Below, one piece after another: positions 34,442 through 43,368 of a stretch of 64,000 nt of DNA. The DNA comes from a virus: positions 62,001-126,000 of IMG/VR virus record IMGVR_UViG_3300046507_000371; one strand, written 5' to 3'. Every line of letters begins with the position of its first letter. The stretch's first letter is position 1. A model generated the notes under the pieces. It was not told the origin of the DNA. It made no database searches and saw nothing but the letters and a program-made list of their open reading frames with translations. A program made the position numbers and the translations under genes.

Positions 34442-34813
34442 ATGCCAACGACTACTTCACAGCTTCAAGTAACCACTCAACTAGAAGGTGACAAGATTAC
34501 TGTCACCGCTCTTATTCTTCCAAACGGTTTCTTGCCACAAAATATTTTCCTGTATAAAAACACTGGGACAAATGCGCTTGGAGATTACTACGGCGTAGCT
34601 AATGTCGAAGAAATGACACGTTTCCAGATTTTCACTGGAACTGCTATTCCTAAGTTCGGAAATGCATTCGTCAGGTTCAATCAGGCTAAAATTACACTGA
34701 GCGTCAACGATGATTCAGCCTCTGTTATTGCAGCGATTACGCAAGGCGTAACAAACCTAAGCGCAGCGATGAAGCTAGCAGCTAGCACCACTAAAGTTAT
34801 TACAATTTCATGA
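34442..34813 (+). CDS. Small fibre-region protein (123 aa)
   Basis: A beta-rich N terminus (TTSQLQVTTQLEGDKITVTAL) is followed by a short helix and a C-terminal NDDSASVIAAITQGVTNLSA segment. It overlaps the next gene by ATGA. It resembles fibre-hinge or attachment proteins, without a recognised family. Confidence 0.45.
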   Translation: MPTTTSQLQVTTQLEGDKITVTALILPNGFLPQNIFLYKNTGTNALGDYYGVANVEEMTRFQIFTGTAIPKFGNAFVRFNQAKITLSVNDDSASVIAAITQGVTNLSAAMKLAASTTKVITIS

Positions 34814-35586
34814 CAACTTCAACGCGACTTTACGCAAATAATGCGAAAACAACTCTTGCGTCTTCAGTTCAGCCTGGCGACACAACAATTCAAGTAGCGA
34901 ATGCTTCGCTGTTTCCACAGCCTACTGCTGGTCAACACTTCTTAGCAACCATCGATACCGGATCAACTCAAGAAGTTATTCAGGTAAATGGCGTAAGCGG
35001 AAATAGCTTTATTAACTGCGTTCGTGGTTTTGAAGGGGTAGCAGGCACATACCAGGCCGGTACTCGTATTGAAAACCGTGCAACTGCCGGTACTTACGAG
35101 TCGTTTGCACGTCTCCAAGACCGTGTTGCACCTATCACTAACCTTGACTCCTTGTCAGCTCCCGGAGCTTCTGACTCGAACAGCTACATCACTCAGAGTA
35201 CTGATGACGGTGGTAACTACATACTAGCATATTCAGGAAGTGCAAGCGGTGTATGGAGTTTTACGAATTACCCTACCGTTCTTACTTCAGGTACTCTAGC
35301 AGGCGTTGGAACTACTATTTCAATTTCAGTTACGAACGCCGCAACTATTATACCTCTACCGTTTGCAGGAAAGTACATTATTCAGTTCATGACTGGTCAG
35401 AATAAAGGCTTGGTCAGGGCTATTACTTCGATTTCAGGCAACACTATAAACTGGGCTACGGCTCTCCCATTTGCACCGGCTGCATCTGATAGCTACCAAG
35501 TCTATCAAAGTGAAGTTTCTAATTTGAACGCACTGAATATAGCTGCAAATAATGGTCTTATCTATGCAATCCTTCTTGGTTCTTAA
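34810..35586 (+). CDS. Fibre/receptor-binding accessory protein (258 aa)
   Basis: The N-terminal 100 residues (TTLASSVQPGDTTIQVANA, then QEVIQVNGVSGNSFINCVRG) match a beta-roll pattern common at the base of phage fibres. A second beta domain follows (PLPFAGKYIIQFMTGQNKGL, then a SDSYQVYQSE segment). It is probably a baseplate-proximal fibre or hub decoration. Confidence 0.55.
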   Translation: MTTSTRLYANNAKTTLASSVQPGDTTIQVANASLFPQPTAGQHFLATIDTGSTQEVIQVNGVSGNSFINCVRGFEGVAGTYQAGTRIENRATAGTYESFARLQDRVAPITNLDSLSAPGASDSNSYITQSTDDGGNYILAYSGSASGVWSFTNYPTVLTSGTLAGVGTTISISVTNAATIIPLPFAGKYIIQFMTGQNKGLVRAITSISGNTINWATALPFAPAASDSYQVYQSEVSNLNALNIAANNGLIYAILLGS

Positions 35587-35590
35587 TTAA

Positions 35591-35920
35591 ATGGCACAGA
35601 ATTTTAAACACTCTACAAACGGTCTTACACTAGGCACTTCAAACACGCTTATTTACGGACCAGTTCCAGCTGGCACTACAGCTATTGTATTCAGCGGTAC
35701 ATTTCCCAATCTGGATGCAACCAATAAGCTAATGCACTATTTGACACTGTTCAAATATGATGGCGTTACGTTCAACTATGAACTAAATAGTGTTCCTATT
35801 CCGTACGGTAGTGCTTCCAAGTCACCTAAAATTGTAATGAACGCTGGCGAGTCACTATATGCTACTGCTGATACAGCAGCAATGATTGGTGTAAGTCTTA
35901 GCGTACTAGAACTTTCATAA
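35591..35920 (+). CDS. Small beta-rich fibre-region protein (109 aa)
   Basis: It is composed mainly of short strands (NTLIYGPVPAGTTAIVFSGTF) ending in a KIVMNAGESLYATADT pattern typical of head/fibre binding sandwiches. It lies 8 nt before a tail-fibre gene and is probably part of the fibre apparatus. Confidence 0.5.
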   Translation: MAQNFKHSTNGLTLGTSNTLIYGPVPAGTTAIVFSGTFPNLDATNKLMHYLTLFKYDGVTFNYELNSVPIPYGSASKSPKIVMNAGESLYATADTAAMIGVSLSVLELS

Positions 35921-35928
35921 GGTAAACA

Positions 35929-37182
35929 ATGGCAGTCGATTTAGAATATTTCGGTGTACCACCGGCAGACTACAGAGAGCAAGAGCTTCGCACTCGGCTT
36001 ACTGCAACTGTTGGTCAAACTACATTTTCAGCCCCGTATTCTCCAGGCAACGTTGACGTTTTCTACAACGGGGCTAAACTCGACCCTTTTTCTGAGTTTA
36101 CCGGCACTGATGGAGCAAACATTGTACTTGCTAGTGGCGCATTCGCTACTGGTGATATCGTTGAAGTTATCTCACGTTCACAAGTACAAGTATCAAACAT
36201 TTACACGAAGCAGCAAGTAGATAACCTTGCTGGTAACTTCTATGGTATCGCAACCGGTACAGGTAACGCTCAAGTCGTAACTACAGTTCCTACTTTTGCA
36301 GCGTATCTGGATGGCATGGAAATCAAGGTTCGTGCAGTTGCAGCTAACTCTTCTGCTACGCCTACTATTGCTATTAATGGTATTACTGCTAAGACTATTG
36401 TTTCTAACAATGCTGCAGCGGCTCTGTTCACTAACGACTGGGTAGCTGGTTCAGAGATTACGCTTCGCTACAATCAGACTCTGGATAAACTGGTACTTCT
36501 TGAGGGAGCTACTACGATAGCTACCCCTGCTCAGTTTGCTAACAATAATCAGGTTCCGAGTACTTTGTTTGTTCAAAGAGCTTTGGGAAATAGAAGTACA
36601 TCAGTTAACGCTAATACAACAAGAACTTTAACTACTTCACAGGTTGGAAGTTTAATTTCTACATTTGGAGCTACTGGGCCAATCACATTGACACTTCCTG
36701 ACGTTAGTGCTTTTACTGCTGGTACCGGTCAATCGTATCTGATTACTAACCCATCATTATTTCCAATTACTCTGACGTCTACGTCATTTTTCTCTCAACC
36801 TTGGGGGCCATCCGGAGGACAAAATAATTTTGTGCTACAATCGGGAGTATCAGTAGAATGTATTTCAGATGGAGGTAGTTGGAATCTTGTAGGTGGTGGC
36901 GGTTCATCTTCTCTACTCACCAATGGCCTTCAAAGACTTCCAAGTGGAATGATAATGCAGTGGGGTACAACAACTTCCATAACAACAGGAACAAGTATAA
37001 CTGTAACCCTTCCTGTAGCCATGCCTGCAAACATTCTACAAGTAATGATTACATCTCAGTCTTCTGCAAACGGTACAGTTCCGTTTAGTGGAGGTTGGCA
37101 AGCAATTAACAACGCTACATTTACACTAAGAAATAACTCCACGCTAACTGGACAGTATTCTTGGATGGCAATCGGTTATTAA
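35929..37182 (+). CDS. Tail fibre with gp53-like C-terminal domain (417 aa)
   Basis: The N terminus has the fibre-base motif TVGQTTFSAPYSPGNVDVFY plus NGAKLD, the middle is Thr/Asn/Val-rich beta sequence, and the last 90 residues begin NGLQRLPSGMIMQWG. That C-terminal domain is a common receptor-binding head and occurs again in two later genes of this window. The protein probably contacts the host surface. A clear RBS precedes the ATG. Confidence 0.8.
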   Translation: MAVDLEYFGVPPADYREQELRTRLTATVGQTTFSAPYSPGNVDVFYNGAKLDPFSEFTGTDGANIVLASGAFATGDIVEVISRSQVQVSNIYTKQQVDNLAGNFYGIATGTGNAQVVTTVPTFAAYLDGMEIKVRAVAANSSATPTIAINGITAKTIVSNNAAAALFTNDWVAGSEITLRYNQTLDKLVLLEGATTIATPAQFANNNQVPSTLFVQRALGNRSTSVNANTTRTLTTSQVGSLISTFGATGPITLTLPDVSAFTAGTGQSYLITNPSLFPITLTSTSFFSQPWGPSGGQNNFVLQSGVSVECISDGGSWNLVGGGGSSSLLTNGLQRLPSGMIMQWGTTTSITTGTSITVTLPVAMPANILQVMITSQSSANGTVPFSGGWQAINNATFTLRNNSTLTGQYSWMAIGY

Positions 37183-37218
37183 GAATTAAAATCACATAGT
37201 AATTAACAAGGCAAACAA

Positions 37219-37815
37219 ATGGCACTTTTTTATTCAAAGTCAACTGGTGGATTCTACGATGATTCAATCCACACGGCTGCACAAATTCCTTCAGACGCAG
37301 TAGCGATTACTGAAGTACAACATCAAGCGCTGCTTACAGGTCAATCTGCAGGCAAGCTAATTACGGCTGATGCTAATGGCAACCCTATTCTTACAGATCC
37401 TCCTGCACCTCCACTTGCTGATGTTCAAGCACGCTCACTAGCAGCTCTTGACGACGCTGCAGAAGTGCTTCGTGGAAAGTTCATCACGGCTAACTCAGGT
37501 CAAGTAGCTACGTATCTGCTCAAGCAAAACCAAGCTGCAGCATTCAAGGCTGCTAACTACACCGGTACAGTTCCAGGCCTAGTACAAGCTGAAGCAGATG
37601 CTACTGGTGATACTGCTAAAGTTTCATGTGACACGATTCTTGCTCAGTATGATCTGTGGTGCACTCTTGCAGCATCAATTGAGACCGCACGTCGTACAGC
37701 TAAGGTTGCAGTGAGCGCAGCAACTACGGTAGATGCTGTCAACTCAGCTGTAAGCTCGGCCCAAGCTGCATTTGCACAAATTGAAACACAAGCAGGTTCA
37801 GGTTCGGTCGAATAA
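37219..37815 (+). CDS. Tail fibre assembly-like protein (198 aa)
   Basis: FYSKSTGGFYDDSIH, IPSDAVAITEVQHQALLTGQ and PILTDPPAPP are typical of small proteins encoded after tail fibres (Tfa-like or tail-assembly families). An Ala-rich helical C-terminal domain follows. It is likely to help fold, or to remain bound to, the preceding fibre. Confidence 0.7.
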   Translation: MALFYSKSTGGFYDDSIHTAAQIPSDAVAITEVQHQALLTGQSAGKLITADANGNPILTDPPAPPLADVQARSLAALDDAAEVLRGKFITANSGQVATYLLKQNQAAAFKAANYTGTVPGLVQAEADATGDTAKVSCDTILAQYDLWCTLAASIETARRTAKVAVSAATTVDAVNSAVSSAQAAFAQIETQAGSGSVE

Positions 37816-37827
37816 CCGGAGTTTTAA

Positions 37828-38343
37828 ATGAAGTACGATGATGTACGCAATTCTATCAAGACTGGCGATCTTATCGCTGTAAGAAATAAGAAATTCCAGT
37901 TCTTGCCCATTGCGACCCGAATTGTAACGAATAGCCCGTACACACATACGGGCATTGCAATTTGGGCAGGTGGTCGTTTGCTGTTAGCTCAGACAAACGC
38001 TGGAGGCTGCAACGTCGTTCCCCTTTCACAAGAAGCGGAATACGACTTTGATGTTTTTGAGTGTCCAGTTGACCGTGACAAGTGCGAGGCTGTAATTTGG
38101 TCCGAGCTTGGTTCAAGAATCCCTTATGGTTTTATTGATTTAGCTCGTATCTTTGGTTACAAAGTGTTCGGCATCCCTCTCCCACAATCTGATGGAGCCG
38201 ACCTAGTCTGCAGCGCACTATCAGCGACCATATATAAACTATGTGGTTGGAACCCAGTAGGGTTACCATCTATTCCTTGGCCAGGCGCTGTTACAGACCA
38301 GTTACAAAATGCAAAGAAATTCGAAGTAGAAGCTTCGACATAA
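37828..38343 (+). CDS. YiiX-like permuted NlpC/P60 cysteine hydrolase
   Basis: The 171-aa protein shows the permuted papain-like order: a GDLI strand, then His40 in SPYTHTGIAIW, then Cys128 in GADLVCSALSATIY. These are the catalytic pair of YiiX/NlpC-type hydrolases, which cleave peptide or lipid ester bonds at the cell envelope. No signal peptide is present. Placed between fibre-assembly and holin genes, it may be a lysis or virion-associated enzyme. Confidence 0.75.
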   Translation: MKYDDVRNSIKTGDLIAVRNKKFQFLPIATRIVTNSPYTHTGIAIWAGGRLLLAQTNAGGCNVVPLSQEAEYDFDVFECPVDRDKCEAVIWSELGSRIPYGFIDLARIFGYKVFGIPLPQSDGADLVCSALSATIYKLCGWNPVGLPSIPWPGAVTDQLQNAKKFEVEAST

Positions 38344-38368
38344 TACTAAATTAATAGGGGAATATTCT

Positions 38369-38818
38369 ATGGCTGAGCCAGTCACTACATCTGCCGGGGC
38401 AATCTTTACTATTGCTAAAGCATGGTCCATCCTTGCGGGGGTATCTGGCTCTGTCGTTCCTATTCTTGCATTAAGTGATCAAAACAAGACTAGTTTCAAG
38501 AACGCTTTATTCATGGCGATAGTAGGTTCATCCTTTGCTATTTTCATGGGTCCTTGGATTGCAGATAACGCTAACGTTCATTCAACAGAGGGTGTAGTTG
38601 CTCTCTCTTGGGCTTTGGGCGCTGTTGGTGTTTATGTAATCAGAGCAGTTCTAAGATGGATCGACAAACGAGGCGAAGACGCAGTAGATCAAATCGTAAA
38701 CAGAGTAATCGGCGGTGATTCACGCGACGATGAAAAGCAAGTTATCCGTGAGACTATAGTCATTGAAGATCGCCGGTCTCTTCCTTCTCAAGGTGGGCCA
38801 TTTGAGGAAAACAAATGA
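38369..38818 (+). CDS. Holin-like membrane protein with cytoplasmic tail (149 aa)
   Basis: Three hydrophobic segments lie at about 18-36 (WSILAGVSGSVVPILAL), 46-64 (ALFMAIVGSSFAIFMGPWI) and 78-96 (VVALSWALGAVGVYVIRAV), followed by a charged 50-residue tail. The pattern fits a holin. It is coupled by ATGA to the next membrane protein. A second holin candidate follows the endolysin, so which one triggers lysis is open. Confidence 0.6.
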   Translation: MAEPVTTSAGAIFTIAKAWSILAGVSGSVVPILALSDQNKTSFKNALFMAIVGSSFAIFMGPWIADNANVHSTEGVVALSWALGAVGVYVIRAVLRWIDKRGEDAVDQIVNRVIGGDSRDDEKQVIRETIVIEDRRSLPSQGGPFEENK

Positions 38819-39201
38819 TCTCGACTTTTTTAAACCTGCTTGCTGATGTAAATATACCGCTTGTTCTTAATTTCCTTATTTCAATAGGGATGGGTTTCTG
38901 TGGTTTCTTTTTTGCGTTTGTAATTAAGAACAAGAATATCAAGAACAAGTGGTTCACGTCTCTTCGATACATTCTAATACTTCTCTCCATCTCAGCTTTC
39001 AGCAATGCTTACTGTTTAGGTATTCTGGGCTACAAAGTGGTTCAGCCGAGCGAGTTACTTCTCCATCTATCAGTTTTAGTATTCATGCTTTGGGGAACAG
39101 CTTACTATCTATTCAATATAGTTGGCTCAGGCACAAGTCTAACTCAAGAGAAAGTATTAAAATTCATTGAGAAAGAACATTCAACTACGAGTACACAATG
39201 A
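38815..39201 (+). CDS. Four-segment membrane protein (128 aa)
   Basis: Hydrophobic helices near 5-20, 20-37, 47-66 and 82-102, with a short charged C terminus, suggest an integral inner-membrane protein. Coupled translation with the preceding holin candidate points to a lysis or antiholin role. No family was recognised. Confidence 0.55.
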   Translation: MISTFLNLLADVNIPLVLNFLISIGMGFCGFFFAFVIKNKNIKNKWFTSLRYILILLSISAFSNAYCLGILGYKVVQPSELLLHLSVLVFMLWGTAYYLFNIVGSGTSLTQEKVLKFIEKEHSTTSTQ

Positions 39202-39216
39202 TTGCTCGTAGTTTTT
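39184..39216 (+). terminator. Terminator after the membrane-protein pair
   Basis: CTACGAG pairs with CTCGTAG and is followed by TTTTTAG. The stop codon of the membrane-protein gene lies in the loop. Confidence 0.75.
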
Positions 39217-39230
39217 AGAAACTATAAACT

Positions 39231-40271
39231 ATGAGCTATTTTGGTCTACCTCTTTACCCAGTATCTCCTCCTAATCAGCAAGCAGTAGTCACAATCGTCG
39301 GGAACACTACCCTTGGCGTTGGTGCAGCTACGTATGACAAACAGTTCATGATTACTGGTGCTGGCGGTTATACAATCACGCTTCCTTCACTTGATGGTGT
39401 GAATTTCCCATCCAAGTCATACAGCATTTTCAATAGTAGCTCTGCTCTTTGCACAGTAAACTGCGCTGGTTCAGACACTGCACTTCTGCTTGGTTCAAGC
39501 TTTACTTCATTTTCTATTCTTCCCGGTGAACGTATTCTTGTTCAAAACATGGTTACGTCATGGATTGTAGCATTGGAGAGCGCTTCTAGAACTACGACTG
39601 CACCTCAATTTGATAGTACTATTCGTAATGCAAGTACAGCTTGGGTTAGACAGTTTGGATTACAATACTCCGCAAATTTTGGAGTTTCTTCTAACGCTAC
39701 TCTAACTGCAGCCCAAGTTGCTGGAGCGATTTGCAACATTCAAGGCAATAACATAACCGTAACTCTGCCCTTAACTTCTACAGCAGTTATTGGTACTAGA
39801 GTAGAATTTGTTAGTGGCGGAGGTACTAACACTATTCAACGGCAGGGCTCAGACGTTATTTCTACGAACTTTTCAAATAACGTTAACTCTATCGTTTTAA
39901 ACGCTGGAGATTCAGCAACTTTGGTGTACATGGGTACTGGGCAATGGTACGTTGTAGGTGGATCAGTTCAGATTGGTTTATCTGGTTCGTTTCTGCCAAA
40001 TTTTTCAAACAACGGTTTCCAAAAACTTCCTAGTGGATTGATAATGCAGTGGGGTTATAGCGCAGCAGTAGCGTTTAATACTACCACAATAGTAACCTTT
40101 CCTATTTCTTTTCCAACGCAATGTATCGGAGTAACTGCTACTGCGTTTGGCGCGGCTGGAAATTATGCATCTCCTGAAGTTTTTAATAAGTCAACTACCA
40201 ACTGTACCGTAGGTAACCCTACTACTGGAAGTACCGCTACTGCTTACTTCGTTGTTGCAATTGGTAATTAA
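39231..40271 (+). CDS. Tail fibre with gp53-like C-terminal domain (346 aa)
   Basis: It is beta-rich throughout, with internal repeats of a TITLPS... / TVTLPL...-type strand and a C-terminal domain starting NGFQKLPSGLIMQWG. The C-terminal domain parallels those at 35929 and 40285, while the N-terminal attachment regions differ. It is probably an alternative or additional receptor-binding fibre. Confidence 0.75.
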   Translation: MSYFGLPLYPVSPPNQQAVVTIVGNTTLGVGAATYDKQFMITGAGGYTITLPSLDGVNFPSKSYSIFNSSSALCTVNCAGSDTALLLGSSFTSFSILPGERILVQNMVTSWIVALESASRTTTAPQFDSTIRNASTAWVRQFGLQYSANFGVSSNATLTAAQVAGAICNIQGNNITVTLPLTSTAVIGTRVEFVSGGGTNTIQRQGSDVISTNFSNNVNSIVLNAGDSATLVYMGTGQWYVVGGSVQIGLSGSFLPNFSNNGFQKLPSGLIMQWGYSAAVAFNTTTIVTFPISFPTQCIGVTATAFGAAGNYASPEVFNKSTTNCTVGNPTTGSTATAYFVVAIGN

Positions 40272-40284
40272 GGAATAAATAAAA

Positions 40285-41043
40285 ATGGCACGTACAAGAA
40301 ATTTAGGTAATTTGACTGATCTGCTTACTGCAGGGTCAACTTACGTCACAACAACTACTCCTCCGCAGTTTGACAATGGTACAAATTTGTCAACAACGGG
40401 TTTTGTGCAACGAGCACTTGGAAATTTTTCAGGGTATTTGAGCTTAGGGGTAAATACAGCGCTTACTGCGGCCCATGCCGGTTTTTTCATTACATGCGCT
40501 GGAACTACATTAACAATTACTTTGCCACAAGTTAGTACAATGGTAATTGGCTCTCAGATCACTATTTCTGCTGCAGGTGGTGCTACTGCATTGACTGTAG
40601 CAACGTTTGCTGGCGATACCTTAGTAGGAGCTAATAATCCTAATACAAGTATCTTGATGGGCGTGGACGAGTATTTAACTGCTATCGTTGTAGGTCCAAC
40701 TTCATGGGTTGTAATTGGAAATACTCCTCGTATTTTGAGTCAAAATGCTATGTTTAGTACCTCACTTTTGTCAACAGCTGGCTTTCAAAAATTACCAAGT
40801 GGAGTTATTTTACAATGGGGAAATGGAAACTATACCGCCCAGACAACTACAACTAGCAATTTTGCGATGACGTTTCCAAATAGCTGTTTGGCTACTTATG
40901 CAAGCTTGGGTTTTAACCTTTCACTTACAACGAATAGCGTTGGTATAGGTATCCAGGCTATCAGCACTTCCCAATTTAAATTAACGGTACCTTCTGCAGG
41001 TGCCGGTACGACAGGGTGCTCCTGGCTTGCAATTGGTGTATAA
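40285..41043 (+). CDS. Short tail fibre with gp53-like C-terminal domain (252 aa)
   Basis: A shorter version of the previous fibre: beta-rich stem (ITITLPQVSTMVIGSQITIS in outline) and C-terminal AGFQKLPSGVILQWG domain. It follows its neighbour by 13 nt. The same head domain on three proteins suggests duplication and divergence for host-range use. Confidence 0.75.
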   Translation: MARTRNLGNLTDLLTAGSTYVTTTTPPQFDNGTNLSTTGFVQRALGNFSGYLSLGVNTALTAAHAGFFITCAGTTLTITLPQVSTMVIGSQITISAAGGATALTVATFAGDTLVGANNPNTSILMGVDEYLTAIVVGPTSWVVIGNTPRILSQNAMFSTSLLSTAGFQKLPSGVILQWGNGNYTAQTTTTSNFAMTFPNSCLATYASLGFNLSLTTNSVGIGIQAISTSQFKLTVPSAGAGTTGCSWLAIGV

Positions 41044-41079
41044 CACTTTGTAACATTTCTCCTATTGACGTTTCATCTA

Positions 41080-41114
41080 AAATCACCGTATAGGCAACTA
41101 GCGGTGATTTTTTT
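41080..41114 (+). terminator. Terminator hairpin abutting the endolysin start codon
   Basis: AAATCACCG and CGGTGATTT pair and run directly into TTTTTT and then the ATG of the endolysin. It can end the fibre transcript or hide the translation start of the next gene. Confidence 0.7.
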
Positions 41115-41654
41115 ATGATACTTACACAAGCACAACTCAAAACAATCGCTCCGACGATGAATCAAACTCGTCTGGACACGTTCACAGATCCAATCAATGA
41201 AACGTTGATTAAATACGGCATTACTGAAATGCCAATCGTTGCTATGTTCATCGCTCAAGTCATGCATGAGAGCTGTGGATGTATCTATACGACAGAACTC
41301 GCTTCAGGACAAGCCTATGAAGGGCGTAAGGATCTAGGAAATACTCAGAAGGGTGACGGTGTGCTGTATAAGGGTCGAGGTCTAATCCAGGTTACAGGCA
41401 GATCTAATTACGCTGCAATGACAATGGCTCTTGACCACGATTTTCTGTCTCACCCCACTGACTTAGCTTTGCCTGAATGGGCCGCACTATCAGCAGGACA
41501 ATTCTGGAAGGATAAAAATCTTTCAGACTTGGCTCAGCCTAATACTGATGACGCCTTTTTAAAAGTAACCAAGCGAATTAATGGCGGCACTAATGGTCTG
41601 GCCGACAGACAAGCCTACTGGGCCCGTGCCAAGAAAGTCCTAGGAGTTAACTAA
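41115..41654 (+). CDS. Endolysin, GH19 chitinase-like muramidase
   Basis: This 179-aa enzyme has the GH19 catalytic Glu pair: Glu52 in QVMHESCG and Glu61 in YTTELASG. The substrate-binding YKGRGLIQVTGRSNY segment follows, then WAALSAGQFW and a C-terminal TKRINGGTNGL motif. It cleaves peptidoglycan glycan strands. No signal peptide is present, so it depends on a holin. The first codon lies straight after a terminator U-tract without a visible ribosome-binding site, although the N-terminal sequence looks complete for the family. Confidence 0.9.
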   Translation: MILTQAQLKTIAPTMNQTRLDTFTDPINETLIKYGITEMPIVAMFIAQVMHESCGCIYTTELASGQAYEGRKDLGNTQKGDGVLYKGRGLIQVTGRSNYAAMTMALDHDFLSHPTDLALPEWAALSAGQFWKDKNLSDLAQPNTDDAFLKVTKRINGGTNGLADRQAYWARAKKVLGVN

Positions 41655-41657
41655 ACC

Positions 41658-41921
41658 ATGTTCTCAATCAAACAATTTCTTAAAGATCTAATCACAGAAA
41701 ACGACGGCGTAAGCTTCTGTCCAGTCCGTATTCTATCAATGGGCCTCAGCGTTCCCACAGTAGTAATGTTCATTGCTGGCTACGCTGCAAGTATTTTCCA
41801 GGGTCATTTCGATGGCCAAAACATGGCACTTGCTTTCACTACCCTTTGTGGAGGCTTTGCAGCTATCGGTGCTGGTGTTGCTGCCAAGGCACTTACCGAC
41901 ACCGATATCACTAAGAAGTAA
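41658..41921 (+). CDS. Holin candidate, two-segment (87 aa)
   Basis: Two hydrophobic helices (SVPTVVMFIAGYAASIF and ALAFTTLCGGFAAIGAGVAA) join a charged N terminus and a short charged C terminus. It lies directly between endolysin and spanins, the classical holin position, and is the stronger of two holin candidates. Confidence 0.65.
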   Translation: MFSIKQFLKDLITENDGVSFCPVRILSMGLSVPTVVMFIAGYAASIFQGHFDGQNMALAFTTLCGGFAAIGAGVAAKALTDTDITKK

Positions 41922-41973
41922 TTGACAGCCGGGCCAGTGTGGAATAGACTTCTCTTAATCAAGGGACAAACAT

Positions 41974-42390
41974 ATGTTTACATCATTTGCACTTATTAAG
42001 GCTTTCTTTTCGCACTGGCTTGGTATCACCATCGGCGTACTAGTACTAGTCTTGGCACTATTCTGCACCGTAGAGTATTTCCACATCAAGACGCTCAACA
42101 CAACCATTGCTTCTCTAAATCAGAAGATTGGTTCCTCACAGGCTACTGCTGCTCAATTCGAATCTGCAGCCAGTGATTGTAGCGCCAACACAGACGCTCT
42201 AGCACAAGCTGAAGCTACTGCCACTGCATCCGCTGCCGTTGCAGTAAGCGAAGCTACTGTCAAGGCTAAGACATTCACAAGCCACGCCAAAACGATTCTT
42301 GCTCAAAAGCCTACTGGTACAGACGATTATGCCAATAGTAAAGCATTGATGGATCAATTAATCGATAATCGTCAAGCTAATCAACCGTAA
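41974..42390 (+). CDS. Inner-membrane spanin (Rz-like)
   Basis: The 138-aa protein has one N-terminal membrane segment (WLGITIGVLVLVLALFCTV) and then a long periplasmic coiled coil rich in Ala, Thr and Glu, as in Rz-type i-spanins. It precedes a lipoprotein of o-spanin type. Together the two fuse inner and outer membranes at the last step of lysis. Presence of spanins indicates a Gram-negative host. Confidence 0.75.
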   Translation: MFTSFALIKAFFSHWLGITIGVLVLVLALFCTVEYFHIKTLNTTIASLNQKIGSSQATAAQFESAASDCSANTDALAQAEATATASAAVAVSEATVKAKTFTSHAKTILAQKPTGTDDYANSKALMDQLIDNRQANQP

Positions 42391-42398
42391 GAGTCATC

Positions 42399-42677
42399 AT
42401 GAAAAAGTTAATCCTCATCGCAGCCATGCTCTTGTCTGGCTGTACCGTGTTTGGCGCTGCTCAACCCGAAGTCCAGTACGTTACCAAAGAAGTGAAAGTT
42501 CCTGTGACCATTAAGTGTGAGAAGCAAAATATCACTAAGCCTAAATATGTGTTTACACAGGCTAAAAAAGGCGACTTGCTTTATACCAACTTGGCCCTAC
42601 TCGCTGCTGAGAACGACTACTTGATCGCATATACGGCTAAACTAGAAGCAGCGCTTAATGCTTGCACTAAACCATGA
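42399..42677 (+). CDS. Outer-membrane spanin lipoprotein (Rz1-like)
   Basis: The N terminus MKKLILIAAMLLSGCTVFG contains a lipobox LLSGC, so the mature protein starts at the acylated Cys. The rest is a Val/Lys-rich periplasmic stretch and a short helix. It is adjacent to, not nested inside, the i-spanin gene. It overlaps the next gene by 4 nt. Confidence 0.8.
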   Translation: MKKLILIAAMLLSGCTVFGAAQPEVQYVTKEVKVPVTIKCEKQNITKPKYVFTQAKKGDLLYTNLALLAAENDYLIAYTAKLEAALNACTKP

Positions 42678-43048
42678 CAAGAAACGTTACTCACTTTGAA
42701 ATAACTGAAGGGACTGATTTTACTCAGTCCTTTTTATATGTTGATCTCTCAACAGGCTTACCCATCGATCTGACTGACTACACAGCAGATATGAAGCTTA
42801 AGGAAAACATGAATGGCACTTATGATGGCTATGCTAATGGTGCGTTCGTACTTGAGCTTTCAACTACGCTTGGCGGTATTACTCTTGGTGGAGATACTGG
42901 CCTAGTCACAGTTACGTTCACTGCTGAACAGACGACTAACGTTCTTTGGAACCGCGCTGTATATAACCTTGTTTTGACTTCTCCTCAGGGCAAACGTACT
43001 CCTTTCATGAACGGATTTGTAACAATTCTTTCTGATACGGTGGCGTAA
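42674..43048 (+). CDS. Tail/spike-associated beta protein (124 aa)
   Basis: The sequence alternates short strands (EITEGTDFTQSFLYVDL, GLVTVTFTAEQTTNVLWNRA) and resembles small phage proteins found before PAAR or baseplate-tip genes. It overlaps the spanin stop and the PAAR start. The role is inferred from context. Confidence 0.5.
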   Translation: MTRNVTHFEITEGTDFTQSFLYVDLSTGLPIDLTDYTADMKLKENMNGTYDGYANGAFVLELSTTLGGITLGGDTGLVTVTFTAEQTTNVLWNRAVYNLVLTSPQGKRTPFMNGFVTILSDTVA

Positions 43049-43368
43049 TGGCCCAAAAGCCAGTCTGCCGTATTGGAGATCAAGGCCAAGGAATCTGTCA
43101 CCTCCATGCTTCTCCTACTCCCTACACTACTACTTTCATTAGTAATCCAGGCACTACTGTTACTGCTGATGGATTAGTCGTTTGCACAATCGGCGCTATT
43201 GGCAACGCTACGTGCGGACACCAAACAATTGCTACGACTGGCTCTGGGCTTAGTCAAGACATTAACGGCAATGCTTTCCACCGTGTCGGAGACCAAGGAC
43301 ATATTATTGGTGATGCCGCTGGAATTTACACTGCAACTACTGGCTCGGGCATAGTTAGTTCCGAGTAA
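43048..43368 (+). CDS. PAAR-like spike tip protein
   Basis: The 106-aa protein begins VCRIGDQGQGICHLH and continues with CGHQ and NAFHRVGDQGHI. This gives the paired Cys/His ligands and GD-x-x-x-G-x-C/H repeats of PAAR domains, which form a sharp zinc-bearing cone at the end of a spike. It probably caps the gpV-like protein encoded at 334-1377. It is encoded far from that gene, within the lysis/fibre region. Confidence 0.8.
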   Translation: MAQKPVCRIGDQGQGICHLHASPTPYTTTFISNPGTTVTADGLVVCTIGAIGNATCGHQTIATTGSGLSQDINGNAFHRVGDQGHIIGDAAGIYTATTGSGIVSSE

